DNA of 64,000 nt from Strix aluco (lineage: Eukaryota; Chordata; Aves; Strigiformes; Strigidae). Positions 22,221-35,332 of the stretch are shown here, in pieces (position 1 is the stretch's first letter; the number at the start of each line of letters is the position of its first letter). Under the pieces are notes generated by a model. It was not told where the DNA came from. It searched no databases and saw only the letters and a list, made by a program, of their open reading frames with translations. The stretch lies in NCBI RefSeq assembly GCF_031877795.1, contig NC_133942.1, positions 3,658,001 to 3,722,000 of the forward strand, read 5' to 3'. The translations under genes and the position numbers were made by a program.

Positions 22221-25200
22221 CACTATTGGTGTTTTCAAATGCATAAAGCTTCATGTGGCTCTGAGATAACTGTCTTCATTTTTCCCTCTAAGTGCCAGGG
22301 TACAACTTAATATTGACCTACTGGCTTTTTATGGTTTGAACTCTAGCTTCTAGGCTCTTACGTGTGAGGATTGTTTCTTTTTTTAGGTAACTGCATATTG
22401 AAGTTTGGATTTAAAAGCTGGATCAAATGACACTAGATAGGACGAAATCATGTCAGGTGAAATGTGTAGATAAAATAACGTCAGGATTCATTGTGAATTA
22501 TCCATCTTCTTTGTAAAGTGTGGCTCTTGGGTGGCTGGGTCAGGCTTAGGAGGCCTCCTGTCCCAGTGCTTGTCCCTGTCAGGAGCATTTCCACTCCTTC
22601 AAGGAGACCCTGCAGCCCAGCCCAGGGCTACCACCATGTTTCCATGCACCTCCGTCAACGGTGTAAGTGAGCACACAAGCACTCGCAAAGCTGAATTGCA
22701 GAGGTGGAGTTTGCATCCGGGGCCTCTGGCCAGGACAGCCTGCTGCCCTGCCACCAGCTGGGTCATTGTAGGAGCGGGTGAAGCTGTATCTGCCTTCATC
22801 CCCGTACCCTACACATGAAATCCAAACTCCCCCGTGGTGGAGTAGCTGTTTAGTGCCAGCAAATTTTCCCTGGAATCTGTGTTTCGATCTCTCAGCACTG
22901 AGAACAGACAACTCATCCAAGATGACCGTGCTCCTCTTGACCTTGCCAATCTGCAGCCAGAGTCCTCAGGCTCCACAGGTTCCCTGTGGCCAGTCTGAGG
23001 GTAGGCAGGAAGGAGTAACCCAGCTCTGGGCAACGCACCAACGATTCATACTCTGCTCACAGCGTGCTCATGGCTGAGTAGTCCCAACAGCCCACTGAAC
23101 ACTTAATTTCTCTCTTCATTGCTGCTCCTTCCTTCCACCCTGGCTCCTGGACAACGCTGCTTTTCCCCCACCTCTGTGTGACCCGACTTCACCTCTTGCT
23201 GCCACATCTCTCTGGCTTGCCCTCTGCCACAGCACTGACCCCACAGCAAGCAGCCATTCTTCTTCCCACCTCCCTTTCTCACCCGACAATGTGTATCCCA
23301 CCCATCTTGCTATCTCATTTCAGGTTCTCCCTCTGTCTCCATCATTTTTGAGTAGATATCCATGCCTTTTCATACCTTTTCTGAAGTAGCAAGTGATATC
23401 TCCAAACTTACAAACATGGAAATTTGATGCTATCCCACTGCATTTCTTTGCAGGGTCATAGCCTGGACAGATCCTATGGCTGGGCAGTACAGATGGACTC
23501 CCCTGTGTCTAGTCTTCATACTACTTCTAGTAAGATAACCAGTCCATTACTTAGTTTGATTCTCCCAGAGGGACTACAAGAGCCATTAAAGTCTGGGGCT
23601 CCGTCGTTAGATGCACAACTGCAAGCAAAGTGGGACCAAGAAATCAGCTCTAACTTACATTCATTCCCTCTCTGCCTCTGTACCTTCACTTACACATTCA
23701 TAACCACAGCCGTTGCCCTCCGCTCCCCACTGCTTGGGCCAGCCTGTGCCCAGAGGCTACAAACAGCCACTTGGCATTTAGAAGCATTTGTGTAGGTAAT
23801 ATAGCTGCTTTCCCTTCGCCCAAGTCTGCGATGGGGTTTTTTTGAGAAGCACCAAGTGAACCGAAGCTTTAAAACATTCATTAATCTCTGATGAAAATAG
23901 CAACACCTAAATGTTTGATAATTTTATTTTTAGATAGATGCCCTTTTTTTTTCCTCTCTGCTAATGCATATGTGTGTAAGGGAAGGACTTTGGTCAACAG
24001 CCTGATGTGCTCTTCTGCTACAGAGTTGTCTGGGATGCAGTTCTCAGCTCATTTGCTGATGTTTGGCAGTTCCTGACAAATCAAGGCAAGTGTGCCCAAG
24101 AAGTGAGAAAACAAGGCAGTGAAAATCAAGGAAATGCCATTTCTGTCTGTTTTATTTAGTTACTGGAAAATCACTGGCCCAGCATGCGGTTGAGAAGCAT
24201 GTTATATGTGTGCTGGCATATACCCGAGCCTGGCACCCTTCTGTTTGCAGCAGATTCCTTAAGGTTTGTTCTCAGTTGGCTTTTTTGTGACCAAAGCAAG
24301 GAAAGGGTAGATTTGTCCCAGATCAGCCACTCTCCAGCCTCAACCAAAGAAGGAGATAAGCATAAGGCAGGTCTTTATGCACCTGGAAAATTGGTCATGC
24401 ATGTAAATCAGCAAGTTAGGGGTAGGAAGGCAGAGAAGCAATGGGTTCATGTCTCAGGCCAGGCAGGGACACAGCTGTGGAGGCAGATGACACCAAAGCT
24501 TGTCCTCATGCCAAGAGGATCCTCCTGGTACGGTTGGGTAGCCAAGGCATCTGCACGTCACTGGGAGTGTTTTGGACACCACTGGGGCATTCCTGCCGTG
24601 TGCTGTTCCCATGTATCCAAGAAGCAGCATGGAGGCAGGGCAGAACACGGGATGTTTCTTGGTTTGTACAGCCTCTGACCGGGCACTGAGCCATCCCCAC
24701 TGCCTCTGGGCAACAGGCTCGACAAAGGTGTTGGTACAGAAGAGAAAGACTGGGGATTACTGGTGGGTACCTGAGAACATTTCCATCCTCTGTAGTGCAA
24801 AGGCATGTTTTCTTCCTTACCTAGCTAGAGTGTACAACAGAGGGACAGAAATGCCCCCACCAACTCCTGGGCCATCTCTTACCACGGTCATATTAGTGGG
24901 TACAGAAACAACAAACTCTCATCCCGGCCATATTAGCCAACCACTGGGTTCTACAGCTTCTCTGGTAAAACCAGTGATATTCAGGTGGTTGGTGACATGC
25001 TTGTAGCTGGACTAGCCCAGCTGACCGAGATGATTTGCAAGCTGTGCTGTAACTTGGATAGGTTACAGAAAAAGGGGTGGCACGTGTGCTGTCAGCATGA
25101 AGTGAAGGTAACAAGCGTACCTTGCGGAGTGGTAAGGGTTGTGCAGGTAAGACGGCTAGATGCTGGGTGGTTTTACTGACGTGGCCTCAACAGAGCGGAA

Positions 25201-25634
25201 AATGCCTCCTCCATGCAAAGCAGCAGCTTGTCGTTTGCTTTCTCGGGGTTACGCTGCTTACCGTGCAGCTCTGGTGGCTGCTCGGGCCGAAGGGGCATCC
25301 CAGAGGTGTCTCCTCTCCTCGGGCAAACTCAGGGAAAGCCCTTGGTGTGGTCACGAGGTGTCGGCAGTGCAGCAGTGTGGCAACACACACGGGACACTGG
25401 CTGAAGCGTAATTTCATTGAAGGAGTCGTTTCTGGGGAAAAAAGTCAATATGGGGGCATGTTGAGCCATTTCACTTACCAGCTCACTTATCTCTTTCCAG
25501 CTTTTTGGAACAAATCCTTCTCCTTCACACAAGAGTGAATTTGAATTTACTCTTCAGAAACTTGTAGGTTCTCATTATTTTACATTTGAGAGATATTTTC
25601 CATACTAATACTACAAAACCTGCCAGATCATTCC
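22221..25634. other. Intergenic sequence, nothing recognised
   Basis: I see no exon, no recognisable repeat family and no RNA gene here. Open frames are short and compositionally ordinary. Confidence 0.5.
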
Positions 25635-26201
25635 CTACTTCTCCTTACAGGGCAGAACTAGTGGTGCTGTCCACAAGACACGTTCGCTTGACACCTTCCA
25701 CTGTAGATGCTCTTTGCTGTTGCTTAGAGCTGTCAAACTGATGAGCTGAAATTTTCTATGTCGTGGGCCAATCTCATGTGGTTTCTGGCCTTTCTGACCA
25801 TGGGAGCACTTGAAACTTCGCGACGTTGAGAATTTTCTGTCTTTTATCCCAGGACATCGGGGTCTGAAGAGCCTCCTGATGCACAGGCAATCTATTTGGC
25901 CCCTTATGGACAGGATGTGTGCAGTACAGTAGAACATATAGAGGGACATACAGGGAAACTGCAAGACTCCAGAATGCAGTTTTGGTCCTCTTTCCCTAGT
26001 TTTTGGAAGTAGGTTCCCATACAGGTAGAGAGATCCTGAAGGCAGTTGGTGGCCATTCCTTCTCAGGGAAGGAAGGAGTTTCCCAAAGGGCAGGTTATCA
26101 TGTTCTTTAGCGTTTATGCTACCCTTCTTGAAGACAAGGATTAAATAGGATGATCTCTTGAACTGACCTAAAAGAGGAATTGCTTTTTCTCTAAAATGCA
26201 C
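25635..26201 (-). other. Uncharacterised 188-codon open frame
   Basis: This is the longest uninterrupted reading frame between the two genes. It starts with ATG on the minus strand and encodes a basic, Ser/Leu-rich product with scattered Cys. No domain, signal peptide or membrane segment was recognised. It may be chance, or a relic of an unrecognised repeat; I assign no function. Confidence 0.2.
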
Positions 26202-26439
26202 TCATTAGGCCATTAGCTGAGGATCGCTTCTGAAATACCAGTTAGTGGAAGTCTACTTCCTATAACAGGACCATACCCAAGACAGTAATTGAAGATGCCA
26301 GACTCAGGACTAGCAAGGAGGTCTTGAATCATTAAATCCAGGTGGTGCTATCAAAGGCAGTGTGTCACAGATGGCCTTTATCCGTCATGCTTTGCACATG
26401 GAGACACCCACGGCAGTGCTCTCCTCTCTCCTAACGTTG

Positions 26440-26507
26440 GCAATCGTCCTGCTTTGAACAGGAGGTTGGACTAGGTCCCTTCCAACCAACGCTTCTGTGA
26501 TTCTGCT
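26440..26507 (+). mobile_element. CR1 3'-end fragment
   Basis: The block ACAGGAGGTTGGACTAGGTC, then CCTTCCAACC and TTCTGTGATTCTG, is the sense-strand CR1 terminus including its short tail motif. Confidence 0.85.
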
Positions 26508-28654
26508 ACCAGAATATATGCCCAAAAGAGTATACATGTTCTGAGTGATTCTGAACAGCAAGCAAAGTGGGAGATGCAAGACTCTGTTTCAGTGAAATAT
26601 CCCTGCTACCTGCCCAAAAAGCAAATACGAACATCGGTTCAGCTCAGCTGGTTCCAAAACTTTTAAAAACAAAAACTTATGGCAGGTCTAGAAAATAAGG
26701 GAAAGGTGGTAAAACAGTTCATTTGAAAATATAAGATGGTTCAGATTTCAGTTCTTCCAGGTCTCCCCAACAAGCAGATTGGCCAGTGATGAAACCAGGA
26801 TAGTTTTAAACAAAAGGCATGAGTGAAGCCACCCACTGTGAAGACAGTAAACCCAAGATTACTCAAATTAAAAAGGAGATAAACACTGCTGACCTGCATT
26901 CAGGCAAGCTACCCATCTGCAGAGAGCTGGGAAGTCTCTTTGGAAAGCAAAGACAGAAGCAGATTCGGTGTCATGGTGAAGCCTGCAGACTAGGACTTTA
27001 TTAATGGTGAGAAATTATTGATAGCGCAGCCTCTTTGTACGGTCCCAGAGTTCTCTCCTCTATCAAAGATTATTCCAGTGACTGTTTTGCCATTGTTACT
27101 AATCGCTTGAAATTAGGTCCATGACATCATGTGGCAGTGAAGAGAAAAGCATATCACCAAACAAATGAGAATCCTTGAAGTGCTTGAAGTTGCTTCTTAT
27201 CTTCACGGTTTGGATAACCTTTTGTGTAATAATCAACAATTTTAAATCTCTTGGTCATATCACCTCCTCAAAGAGATGGAAGACACTCTTTGAAATTACA
27301 GACCAGACTTCATACACACAAGAACTGATGTGGTGTCACACAGTAACAAAGAGCTAATGTCTCTTTGATAAAGCTGTCTTCACTGAGTTGGATTTTCTTG
27401 CTATGGTGTCAGGAATAGTTGATGAGACAGACGTGTTATTAAGTGGTAAAAATAAACAGATGGAAGAGACAAGTGAGAGATTTCAGCTATGACTTTCCAG
27501 AATGTTTCAGCAAAGAATAACCTCCTAATTTCCATTCCCTACCAGAGATTAAAAATATGAGATGCTTCCCCAAGTGTTGCATGGCCACAGATCCTGTGCA
27601 CCAGTGGGGCACCCGCTGTAATGCTGGACCACGAGTCCCTTGGGCCAACAGCTTGTCCCTGCCTGACCATGAGATGGGACAGTTTGTGGGCCTGGAGAAG
27701 GGGTGATGGTCCTGACCCGATGCTACTCTGGATGCAAAGTCATCATCGTGGAGAGCATCGATGCCTGTCCACATGTGTGCTAAATGCCTTGGTTCCTGCT
27801 GGGCATCATGACCTGTTTTTGAGACCCCAGCCTCTATAGCCTTCCTCTTTCCTCACTCTCCCTCCCCCATCCACAGTGATCTCTTTTCTCAGATTTCTTT
27901 TTGCCTTACCCCCTCCTGCTGTGGAGGATGCAGCAGTCTGGCCAGGGCTGTGCCAGCACCCTGCCTGACCAGGGGAAGGACAGAAGATGACGGGCAGGCT
28001 GAAGATGTTTCATCCCCTGGGACTACTGCAATGGTCGGAGCGTCAGCGCCTGCACAGATGTGACGATGAAACAGTGTGAAGTGACAACGTTGTGAGCGTG
28101 GAGGAGCCTGCCTTTGCATCTGGGGTCCTTGACACAGCAGGGCATGACAGAAACTCCTCTTTTCTGTAGAGTCAATAGAAAAGAGGTGTTGCTCCCAGAC
28201 CTCGCTCACCTGATGGACAGGACAATACATTACTTGAAAAGTAGAGGGCAGCTTCTGCTGTGTCACTGCAGCCATCTCCCGCCTGCCTGCCTTATTCTTC
28301 TGTGTTGCTTAATATCAATTATAAAATATTAAATCAGATGAATACCTTTGACCTTTCTGGATGATAAGAAAAGACATTGTTCTGCCTCCTAAAATGCCGA
28401 TGTTTTCACTGGAAATGCTAATGGGATTATGTAAAGGTTATTTCAGCCTCCTCTCAAGTTTGGAGATGTGGCAAAACAATCATGATGCCCTTTGTTTATG
28501 CCTTTTTAATGACTGCTTTTACCTCCAGGTATCTGAGGCCTCTGCACCTTCTCAGGTGCTCACTAGGGACACTTCCTGGGGAATATAAATGTGTCTGTGC
28601 TGTCACATTAGAGATCTGCAGGAGAGCCGGTGTGGTGAAGAGCTCTGGGAATCT
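26508..28654. other. Intergenic sequence, nothing recognised
   Basis: A/T-rich in the first half, with no exon or known repeat. The frames present are short. Confidence 0.5.
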
Positions 28655-29250
28655 GGCAAGGATCTTGCTTTACAGGAGAAAAGACATCCTGGGTATCTTC
28701 CTTGGAGGAGTCTGGGGTTGCAACCCAGGATAAGGCCTGCCTAAAGCTGGGGTCAAAGGACTCCAGGACATGCCTGAGAGGAGTCTTGGGTGGGTCCTGG
28801 AGCAAAAATCTTCCTTTACATGAGAAAAGACAACACAGGTAGCTTTCCTGGGGGAGTCTAGTGCTGCTACCTGAGATCTCAGGTCCCTAAAGCAGAGTTG
28901 GAAGATACTGGGAGATGCCTGGGAGGAGTGTGGTGTGGATCTTGGAGGTAAACACATTCCCCAAAATTTAAAAAATATTTCAGGTGGCTTTCTTGGAGGA
29001 GTCTGGGGGTTGCTACCCAGGGTAAGGCTTGCCTAAAGCTGGGTTCAAAGGACTCCAGGACATGCCTGAGAGGAGCCTTGGGTGGGTCCTGGAGCAAAAA
29101 CCTTGCTTTACAGGAGAAAACACATCCTGGGTATCTTCCTTGGAGGAGTCTGGGGCTGCTTCCCGGGATCTCATGTCCCTAAATCAAAGGACAGAAGAGA
29201 GCAGGAGATGCCTGGGAGTAGCCCTGGGTGGATCCTGGAGGTGAGATCTT
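28655..29250. repeat. Four tandem copies of a ~146-bp repeat in dimeric organisation
   Basis: The block GGAGTCTGGGG or a close variant recurs with its last part at 28711, 28857, 29002 and 29149, giving spacings of 146, 145 and 147. Copies 1 and 3 share a long second half (CTAAAGCTGGG, AAAGGACTCCAGGACATGCC). Copies 2 and 4 share a different one (ATCTCA-GTCCCTAAA, GGAGATGCCTGGGAG). The basic unit is therefore effectively about 292 bp. It matches no avian satellite I can name. Confidence 0.85.
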
Positions 29251-29897
29251 GGGAGGTTTTGTGGTGTGAGTGTTGGGGAGCGTGCACACGTGGGCCCGAC
29301 CTGCTCCTGCGGCATGTCTGCGCCGCCCCAGTGCACCCGCGGGGCTCTGTCTTCAGGTTTCCTTTCTTCGAGGCATCTGTGAGTCTGGGCCAGGATGTAC
29401 GCGTGAGCGCGTGCAGTTCTCCTGATGAGCCGGTTGCGTGCGCGCGGTCCCTGCTTGCAGCCCCCAGGAGCTTCGCTGCGCCCTGCAGAAGTGATGAGCT
29501 GAGTAAGAAGCATAGTTCACGGGCCAGAGAAAGCTACAGAAATAACCATGATGCTCCACTTGCTCTGTGCTCTGGGAAGGTGCTTCCAAAAGCATGTTTT
29601 CCTCTAATTTTTGGTTGTTATGGAGTTTTTGCCCAGGCCTTTGATTTTCACTAAGTCATTCCCTTGTGTCCCAAAACAGCCCCAGTGCTGTGCATGGGGC
29701 TGACAATGGCCTGACATAACCTCACTGCTTTCCAGAGGAAAGCAGAGCACCTAGGTAGACTGTCGTAATTTCTAACACCAGAAATATCAGTAAAGAATTG
29801 GTTCTCAGTGGGGAACCCCCCAACGTCCCCACCTCCACGCGGACTGATAAATGCTTTTTTTTCAACTGGTACTGTCATGAGTCACAGACATCCTAGG

Positions 29898-30240
29898 CAT
29901 CAGAATCACAGAATCATGGACTGGTTTGGGTTGGAAGGGATCTTTTAAAGATCATCTAGTCCAAAAGGGACATCTTTCACCAGATCAGGTTGCTCAAAGC
30001 CCCGTCCAACCTGATCTTGAACATTTCCAGTGACGGGGCATCCATAACATCTCTGGGCAGCCTCTTCTCATGTCTCACCACCATCATGCTAAAAAATTTC
30101 TTCCTTATATCCAATCTCAATCCACCCTCTTTCAGTTTAACACTGTTGCCCCTTGTCTAGTCACTACAGGTCTGGGTAAAAAAGTCATTATCCATCTTTC
30201 TTATAAGCCCCATTTATATATTGAAAGGATGCATTAAGAG
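29898..30240 (-). mobile_element. CR1 LINE 3' end, antisense
   Basis: AATCACAGAATCATGGACTG, GGGTTGGAAGGGATC, AGATCATCTAGTCC, TTGCTCAAAGCCCCGTCCAA and TTTCTTCCTTATATCCAATC appear in the standard order of a reversed CR1 3' end. It is one of the better preserved copies in the window. Confidence 0.92.
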
Positions 30241-30249
30241 CAGCCTGAG

Positions 30250-30335
30250 CAAGGTCTGTGAGCAGTCTTGCTTCAAGCAGGAGGTTGGCCTGGGGACCTC
30301 CAGGGGGTCCTTCTACCCTACGTCCTTCTAGAGGT
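30250..30335 (+). mobile_element. CR1 3'-end fragment in sense orientation
   Basis: Blocks AAGCAGGAGGTTGGCC, GGGGACCTCCAGGGGGTCC and CTTCTACCC resemble a sense CR1 terminus. It lies directly after the antisense copy, so the two are tail to head. Confidence 0.6.
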
Positions 30336-32547
30336 CTATAAAAATTGCTGTGGAATTCTGTTTAGCTTCAGTCTTCTGCCTTTTCATGCTCTCCTGAGGT
30401 TTGTTTTTGATGAGGAAAAGATAAAACCAGAAATGTGGCCAACACAAGGACACTCGTCCCCGCTGAAGCTTCACATTGTCCTGAGTCATTTGCCCCCTTG
30501 GTGGCAGAGGACAGATGTGTGTGTAGACACGCTGGGGGCTGCCCAGAGTAGTAGGATGGGGATTCACATATTTCCTAAAAAAATTCTTTTATAACCCTGG
30601 GAGAGGGAAATGGTATCTTGGGAATGATTTTTCTAAGCATAGCTTGATTGTGTTACAAGATTAAGTAATTTGAGAGGAACGGGAGGTGGTTCCTGGAGAG
30701 CAGAGGGGCACCCTAGCTAGGACAGCTGAGATTACATCTTTCACAGCTAATGGAGAGAGAAAAAGAGAAGGCAAGTTGTCACTGCCTTTTGAATGCAAAA
30801 GCATTTAGCCAAGAGCAGGGGCAGACAAAGGTGGTGCATCCCTGGTTTGGTGGAGATACAAATTACAAAACCTGTTACTGAAAGTTCTATTTCTCTTTTT
30901 CAAAGTTATTTTGTAGGTCTCCCTGGAGGATCACGCTTGAGAGGTCAGAGACAGGGCAGAGCAACTGCTTTAGGAGGACAGTGCTCTCATTGCTGATGGG
31001 GGGGTTTCTCATGCACGTTGGCTATGCAAATTCATATTTTAGGTTTGGTTTTCTCACCCAGTTTCAGTGAGAGCGTTTGAATCCTCCCAGACTGGAGGAT
31101 TTCACAGCGTGAGATGCACACAGTGGTTTGAGCATACCGTGGTGGGCAGTGGTCTTGGCCATGTCTGCAGGCCAGGATTCGCACATGGTGCTCTAGCATG
31201 GCATGCTCCCCGCGAGCTTGTTTTGGATGATCACTTCGGTAGCTTTTGAAGGGTGAAGAGGGAAAAGACTTGAGAGGATGGTTGCTTTTCCTGTATAAGT
31301 GGCATCTGTGCAATGTTTTTCTGGAGAGCTCACAGTCAAAGGTGCTATGGGATGAGCTGTGGAGGTTCAACAGAGGAACTTGGCTTTTTTCCTCCCAGCA
31401 GTATCAGCTGGTCTAACGAGATTTATGCACTCTCTCTACAGCCCTCGCCAAGTTACACCCTTAGACCTCTGTTGCTACTGCTAAATTGATACCTTCATTT
31501 GCTACACTCTTCTCCAAAGTCCCACTGCTGCTGAGTTACTCTCATTCTTTCACTTTCTATATGTCTTTCAAGAGACTCCCTGGCATCTGTGCTAGAGAAA
31601 ATCTGAAATTTAATACTAACACAACATTTTCAGTTTGGGAATCATCTTTGCCAGTGCACTGCTGGCTTAACAGAGCCAGTGGATTCCCTCCCGAGACTGC
31701 TGATACCCACTGCAGCCTCATGGGTGCCCATCTGCACTCACCCACCACGTCAACATCACTGATGGGGCTCCCCATGACACTGGCTGCACTGGGTCAGGCG
31801 CCCACAGTCTCCCTCTCCTGCAAGCCAGGGAGACACTGTACCCCCACCCTGGTGGCCAAAATCACAAGAAGCAGCAAGATGACCTACCGCTGTAACCATG
31901 GACCCAGCTCCAGACAGCTGCCTGGAGCAGCACTGTGGGCAGGAAACAGCCCCAGCCTGGGCTCACATTTCGGAGGATTTTGGATACAGACATCTCTTCA
32001 GCTCTTTTGTGCATGTAGGCCTTGAATGAAGTGTCTGCTGCTTGTGAAATGGTAATGTCAAAGCTAATAGGTGAGATCTGATCTGGAGGGCCCCGTCTTG
32101 GCACTGATTTGGGACAATCCTGCTGAGGATGCAGTGGAGAGTGCCAAGAAGCATGCTGAAAAGTACAATCAATCTGGGAGGACAAATGGAAGGATCTTGG
32201 GCAGAAGAGAATATTTATGGAAAGCGTAAGATCAATCCTTCTAAGTGGTCTGCAGACTGCGTCTATCAGGCTCTGGAGTTTCTCAGGTGATGGATGCTTA
32301 TCACTCAGCGAGACAAAGCAAAAGCCTAATTAATGACCTTCCCTTTGACATCAGCCCAGTCAACCCAACTCCTCCAGCAGGAAGTTAGGAAATGTGTTGC
32401 AAACTGCAGCAGTTTCCTTAAGGCAGTTTAAGCAGCTGGATCAGGACTATCTCAGACACAGAAGGTCCCTGTGCAGTTGGCAGAAGCGCAGCTCTTCCTG
32501 AAGTACTTGTGTGATGTGTGTCCTTCTCTGCTGGCCCTGGCTCTGCA
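30336..32547. other. Intergenic sequence, nothing recognised
   Basis: A 179-codon open frame at 31,486-32,025 shows no domain or splice support. No repeat family was recognised. Confidence 0.5.
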
Positions 32548-33326
32548 GGGTCTGGCTCCAGAGCCGGGGTCTAAGCCTGTCTGTAGAGCAATGCAGTCAG
32601 GGTCTGGCTCCAGAGCCAGGGTCTAAGCCTGTCTGTAGAGCAATGCAGTCAGGGTCTGGCTCCAGAGCCAGGGTCTAAGCCTGTCTGTAGAGCAATGCAG
32701 TCAGGGTCTGGCTCCAGAGCCGGGGTCTAAGCCTGTCTGTAGAGCAATGCAGTCAGGGTCTGGCTCCAGAGCCAGGGTCTAAGCCTGTCTGTAGAGCAAT
32801 GCAGTCAGGGTCTGGCTCCAGAGCTGGGGTCTAAGCCTGTCTGTAGAGCAATGCAGTCAGGGTCTGGCTCCAGAGCCAGGGTCTAAGTCTGTCTGTAGAG
32901 CAATGCAGTCAGGGTCTGGCTCCAGAGCCAGTGTCTAAGCCTGTCTGTAGAGCAATGCAGTCAGGGTCTGGCTCCAGAGCTGGGGTCTAAGCCTGTCTGT
33001 AGAGCAATGCAGTCAGGGTCTGGCTCCAGAGCCAGGGTCTAAGCCTGTCCTGTAGAGCAATGCAGTCAGGGTCTGGCTCCAGAGCCGGGGTCTAAGCCTG
33101 TCTGTAGAGCAATGCAGTCAGGGTCTGGCTCCAGAGCCAGGGTCTAAGCCTGTCTGTAGAGCAATGCAGTCAGGGTCTGGCTCCAGAGCCGGGGTCTAAG
33201 CCTGTCCTGTAGAGCAATGCAGTCAGGGTCTGGCTCCAGAGCCGGGGTCTAAGCCTGTCTGTAGAGCAATGCAGTCAGGGTCTGGCTCCAGAGCCGGCGT
33301 CTAAGCCTGTCTGTAGAGCTATGCAT
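32548..33326. repeat. Minisatellite, 52-bp unit, about 15 copies
   Basis: The unit begins GGGTCTGGCTCCAGAGCC and contains TCTAAGCCTGTCTGTAGAGC and AATGCAGTCA. Copies start at 32548, 32600, 32652, 32704, 32756, 32808, 32860, 32912, 32964, 33016, 33069, 33121, 33173, 33226 and 33278. Two copies carry an extra C (GTCCTGT), making them 53 bp. A variable site after GAGC (CGGGG, CAGGG, TGGGG, CAGTG or CGGCG) distinguishes units. GGCTC and GAGCC within each unit form a short inverted repeat. Confidence 0.97.
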
Positions 33327-35332
33327 CGCTCTTGCTCTCTGCCCTGGGAAGGCTGGTGGCCACTGAAGAGAAGCCTGGCTCTGAAAAGAGACCACCATCC
33401 AGTCCAGAGCCATGACACCATGCTTTGAGTGCAAGCATGTTTCGGGCATGATGTGCAGGTGCTGGTCCTGAACATGGGATCTGCAAGATCAAACCTTCTC
33501 TTGGAAAAGCACCTTAAAGTTGGGGGTTTGTAGGGGGTGGCGATAGCGGTGGCGTTAGAAAGCAACATGCTGATGCTCAGGAAGGACTCTGTGGAGCTTG
33601 GGCAGCATTGCCCTGGGGAAAGGGGATACAGGAATGGAAAGAACGGTTCACCAGAAACCCCTGAGCCCAGTACATTGCCTCTAGCAATGGGACATGCCGA
33701 GGTGCTCCGGGAGAAGACAAGAGAAACCTGCTGCCTCCCACACAGGCCAATTTCTTTATTGCTCATTTCCTTCCTACCCCAAAGCTGTAGGTTATAATTT
33801 TACCCTGTCTATCCCATTGTAATTTTACTCTTTGTCTTCATCAGTGCTTTAACGAGCCCTACTCAGCCCTTTCATAGGAAGAGGTTTTTTAATCCACAAT
33901 GCAATACGGCTGCTTATTCATTCCTGGCTCCTCTCCACTATTTTCTCTCACAGGAAACGCTTCTGCTTCCCAGTAGGGTGCAATAAGAGCGCTTAGCACA
34001 TCTCTCTGCTGCACTGGTATGAGTCAATGCGAGTTCAACCTTTGGAAAATTGTTTCTTGAAGGCCAGAGACATTTGTTTGTCCTATACTTAAACGTCTTT
34101 CACTGACACATCAGAGCAACCACAGCCCATCACTTAGCATCCTGAGTGACAGCCCAGCGTAACCGAGGGCCCAATGAATGTCTAACAGGATAAAAAAGAA
34201 CATGAAAATACCCTAATGTCCACAGTTAATGGGGTCAAAGGAGGCCTACTACGGAAAACGTCATTTTCAGATTACTTTTGACTGTGCTAGTACAGTGCTT
34301 TCTTACCATCACAGTCCCTGTTAGTGTTTTTAAGGCATAAAAAAAATTTCCTCCATAACAAATCTTACAATTATTTTTTTTTGAAAAGCCTGTTTGTCAC
34401 AGTCCCTTATAGTTTCCTATCTTTCTTCATCTTCCTCCCAAAGCTTGGTTTGAACAAAATGTATTCAGTGTCCTGCACCTCTTATGAGGCGCTGTCCTGA
34501 TACATGGTGTTACTTTTTTCCTCTCTCCACACCCCACTCATCTTTACAGAAAAATAATCAGATGAGATATCTTCTACTGTTAACCAAAACAATAAAAACA
34601 TTAGTGCCTTTTTGTGCCAGAACCCTCCCATATTTTGTTGACTTGTAACCCAAATTTGCCAAGAGGGCACAAGCCTAAGAACCCTTGGCTTTGCAGCCCC
34701 TTCCCAAGGAGACGGGACAGTCGCAGGCCCTGCCGACAGCACTGCAGTTCCCGTGTCAGCGTGCAGGCTGCCACTCCTCAGTCACAGCCTGCCTCTGTGT
34801 TCAGGAGCTAGATCTTTTTTCCAGAGACATATGAGTGTGAAGGCAATTTATTACCAAAGGCAGAGTGGAGACCAGTTCTGCCTGCTCAGTGATATGATGC
34901 AGTGAAAGCCTTGGGACACACAGGACACACCACCAGTTGTCTCAGTTAAAGCCAGGTTTGAATTTAAGGACAAAGCAAGGTGAGGGAGGAAGGAATGATA
35001 TAGTGTATAAATTCCCAAAGTCCTTCTCTCTCTAGGTATTAAAAACCAAAGGTCTGAAGAAGAGAGAGAAAGTCACTGGCAAGCAAAGATCAGCTTTTAG
35101 GAAACAGATTTTGCAACTAAGACTGCTTCTTGGGAGCTGCAGCACTGAGAGGTGTTGCTGAAGGCTGTGACCTCTCCAGGGGAGTAATTACTGCTGCTTA
35201 ATACCAGCCTTCTCCTCCAGCTTTTTCTCAGTAAGGCCTACAGAGAAACACTGAACTATGTCCTATGTGGTATCAGTATGGGCTGCCCCAAGGAGAACTG
35301 GCTCTGCCCGTGCCACCTCACGTGGGACAGGT
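33327..35332. other. Intergenic sequence, nothing recognised
   Basis: No exon or known repeat was seen. Homopolymer A and T runs occur around 34,340-34,380. Confidence 0.5.

Noticed and set aside
31486-32025. 179-codon + strand frame in the intergenic region
   Set aside because: No domain, signal peptide or conserved motif; composition is like the surrounding non-coding DNA.
32548-33326. CRISPR-like array reading of the 52-bp repeat
   Set aside because: There are no unique spacers; the whole unit is repeated, and the context is vertebrate nuclear DNA.
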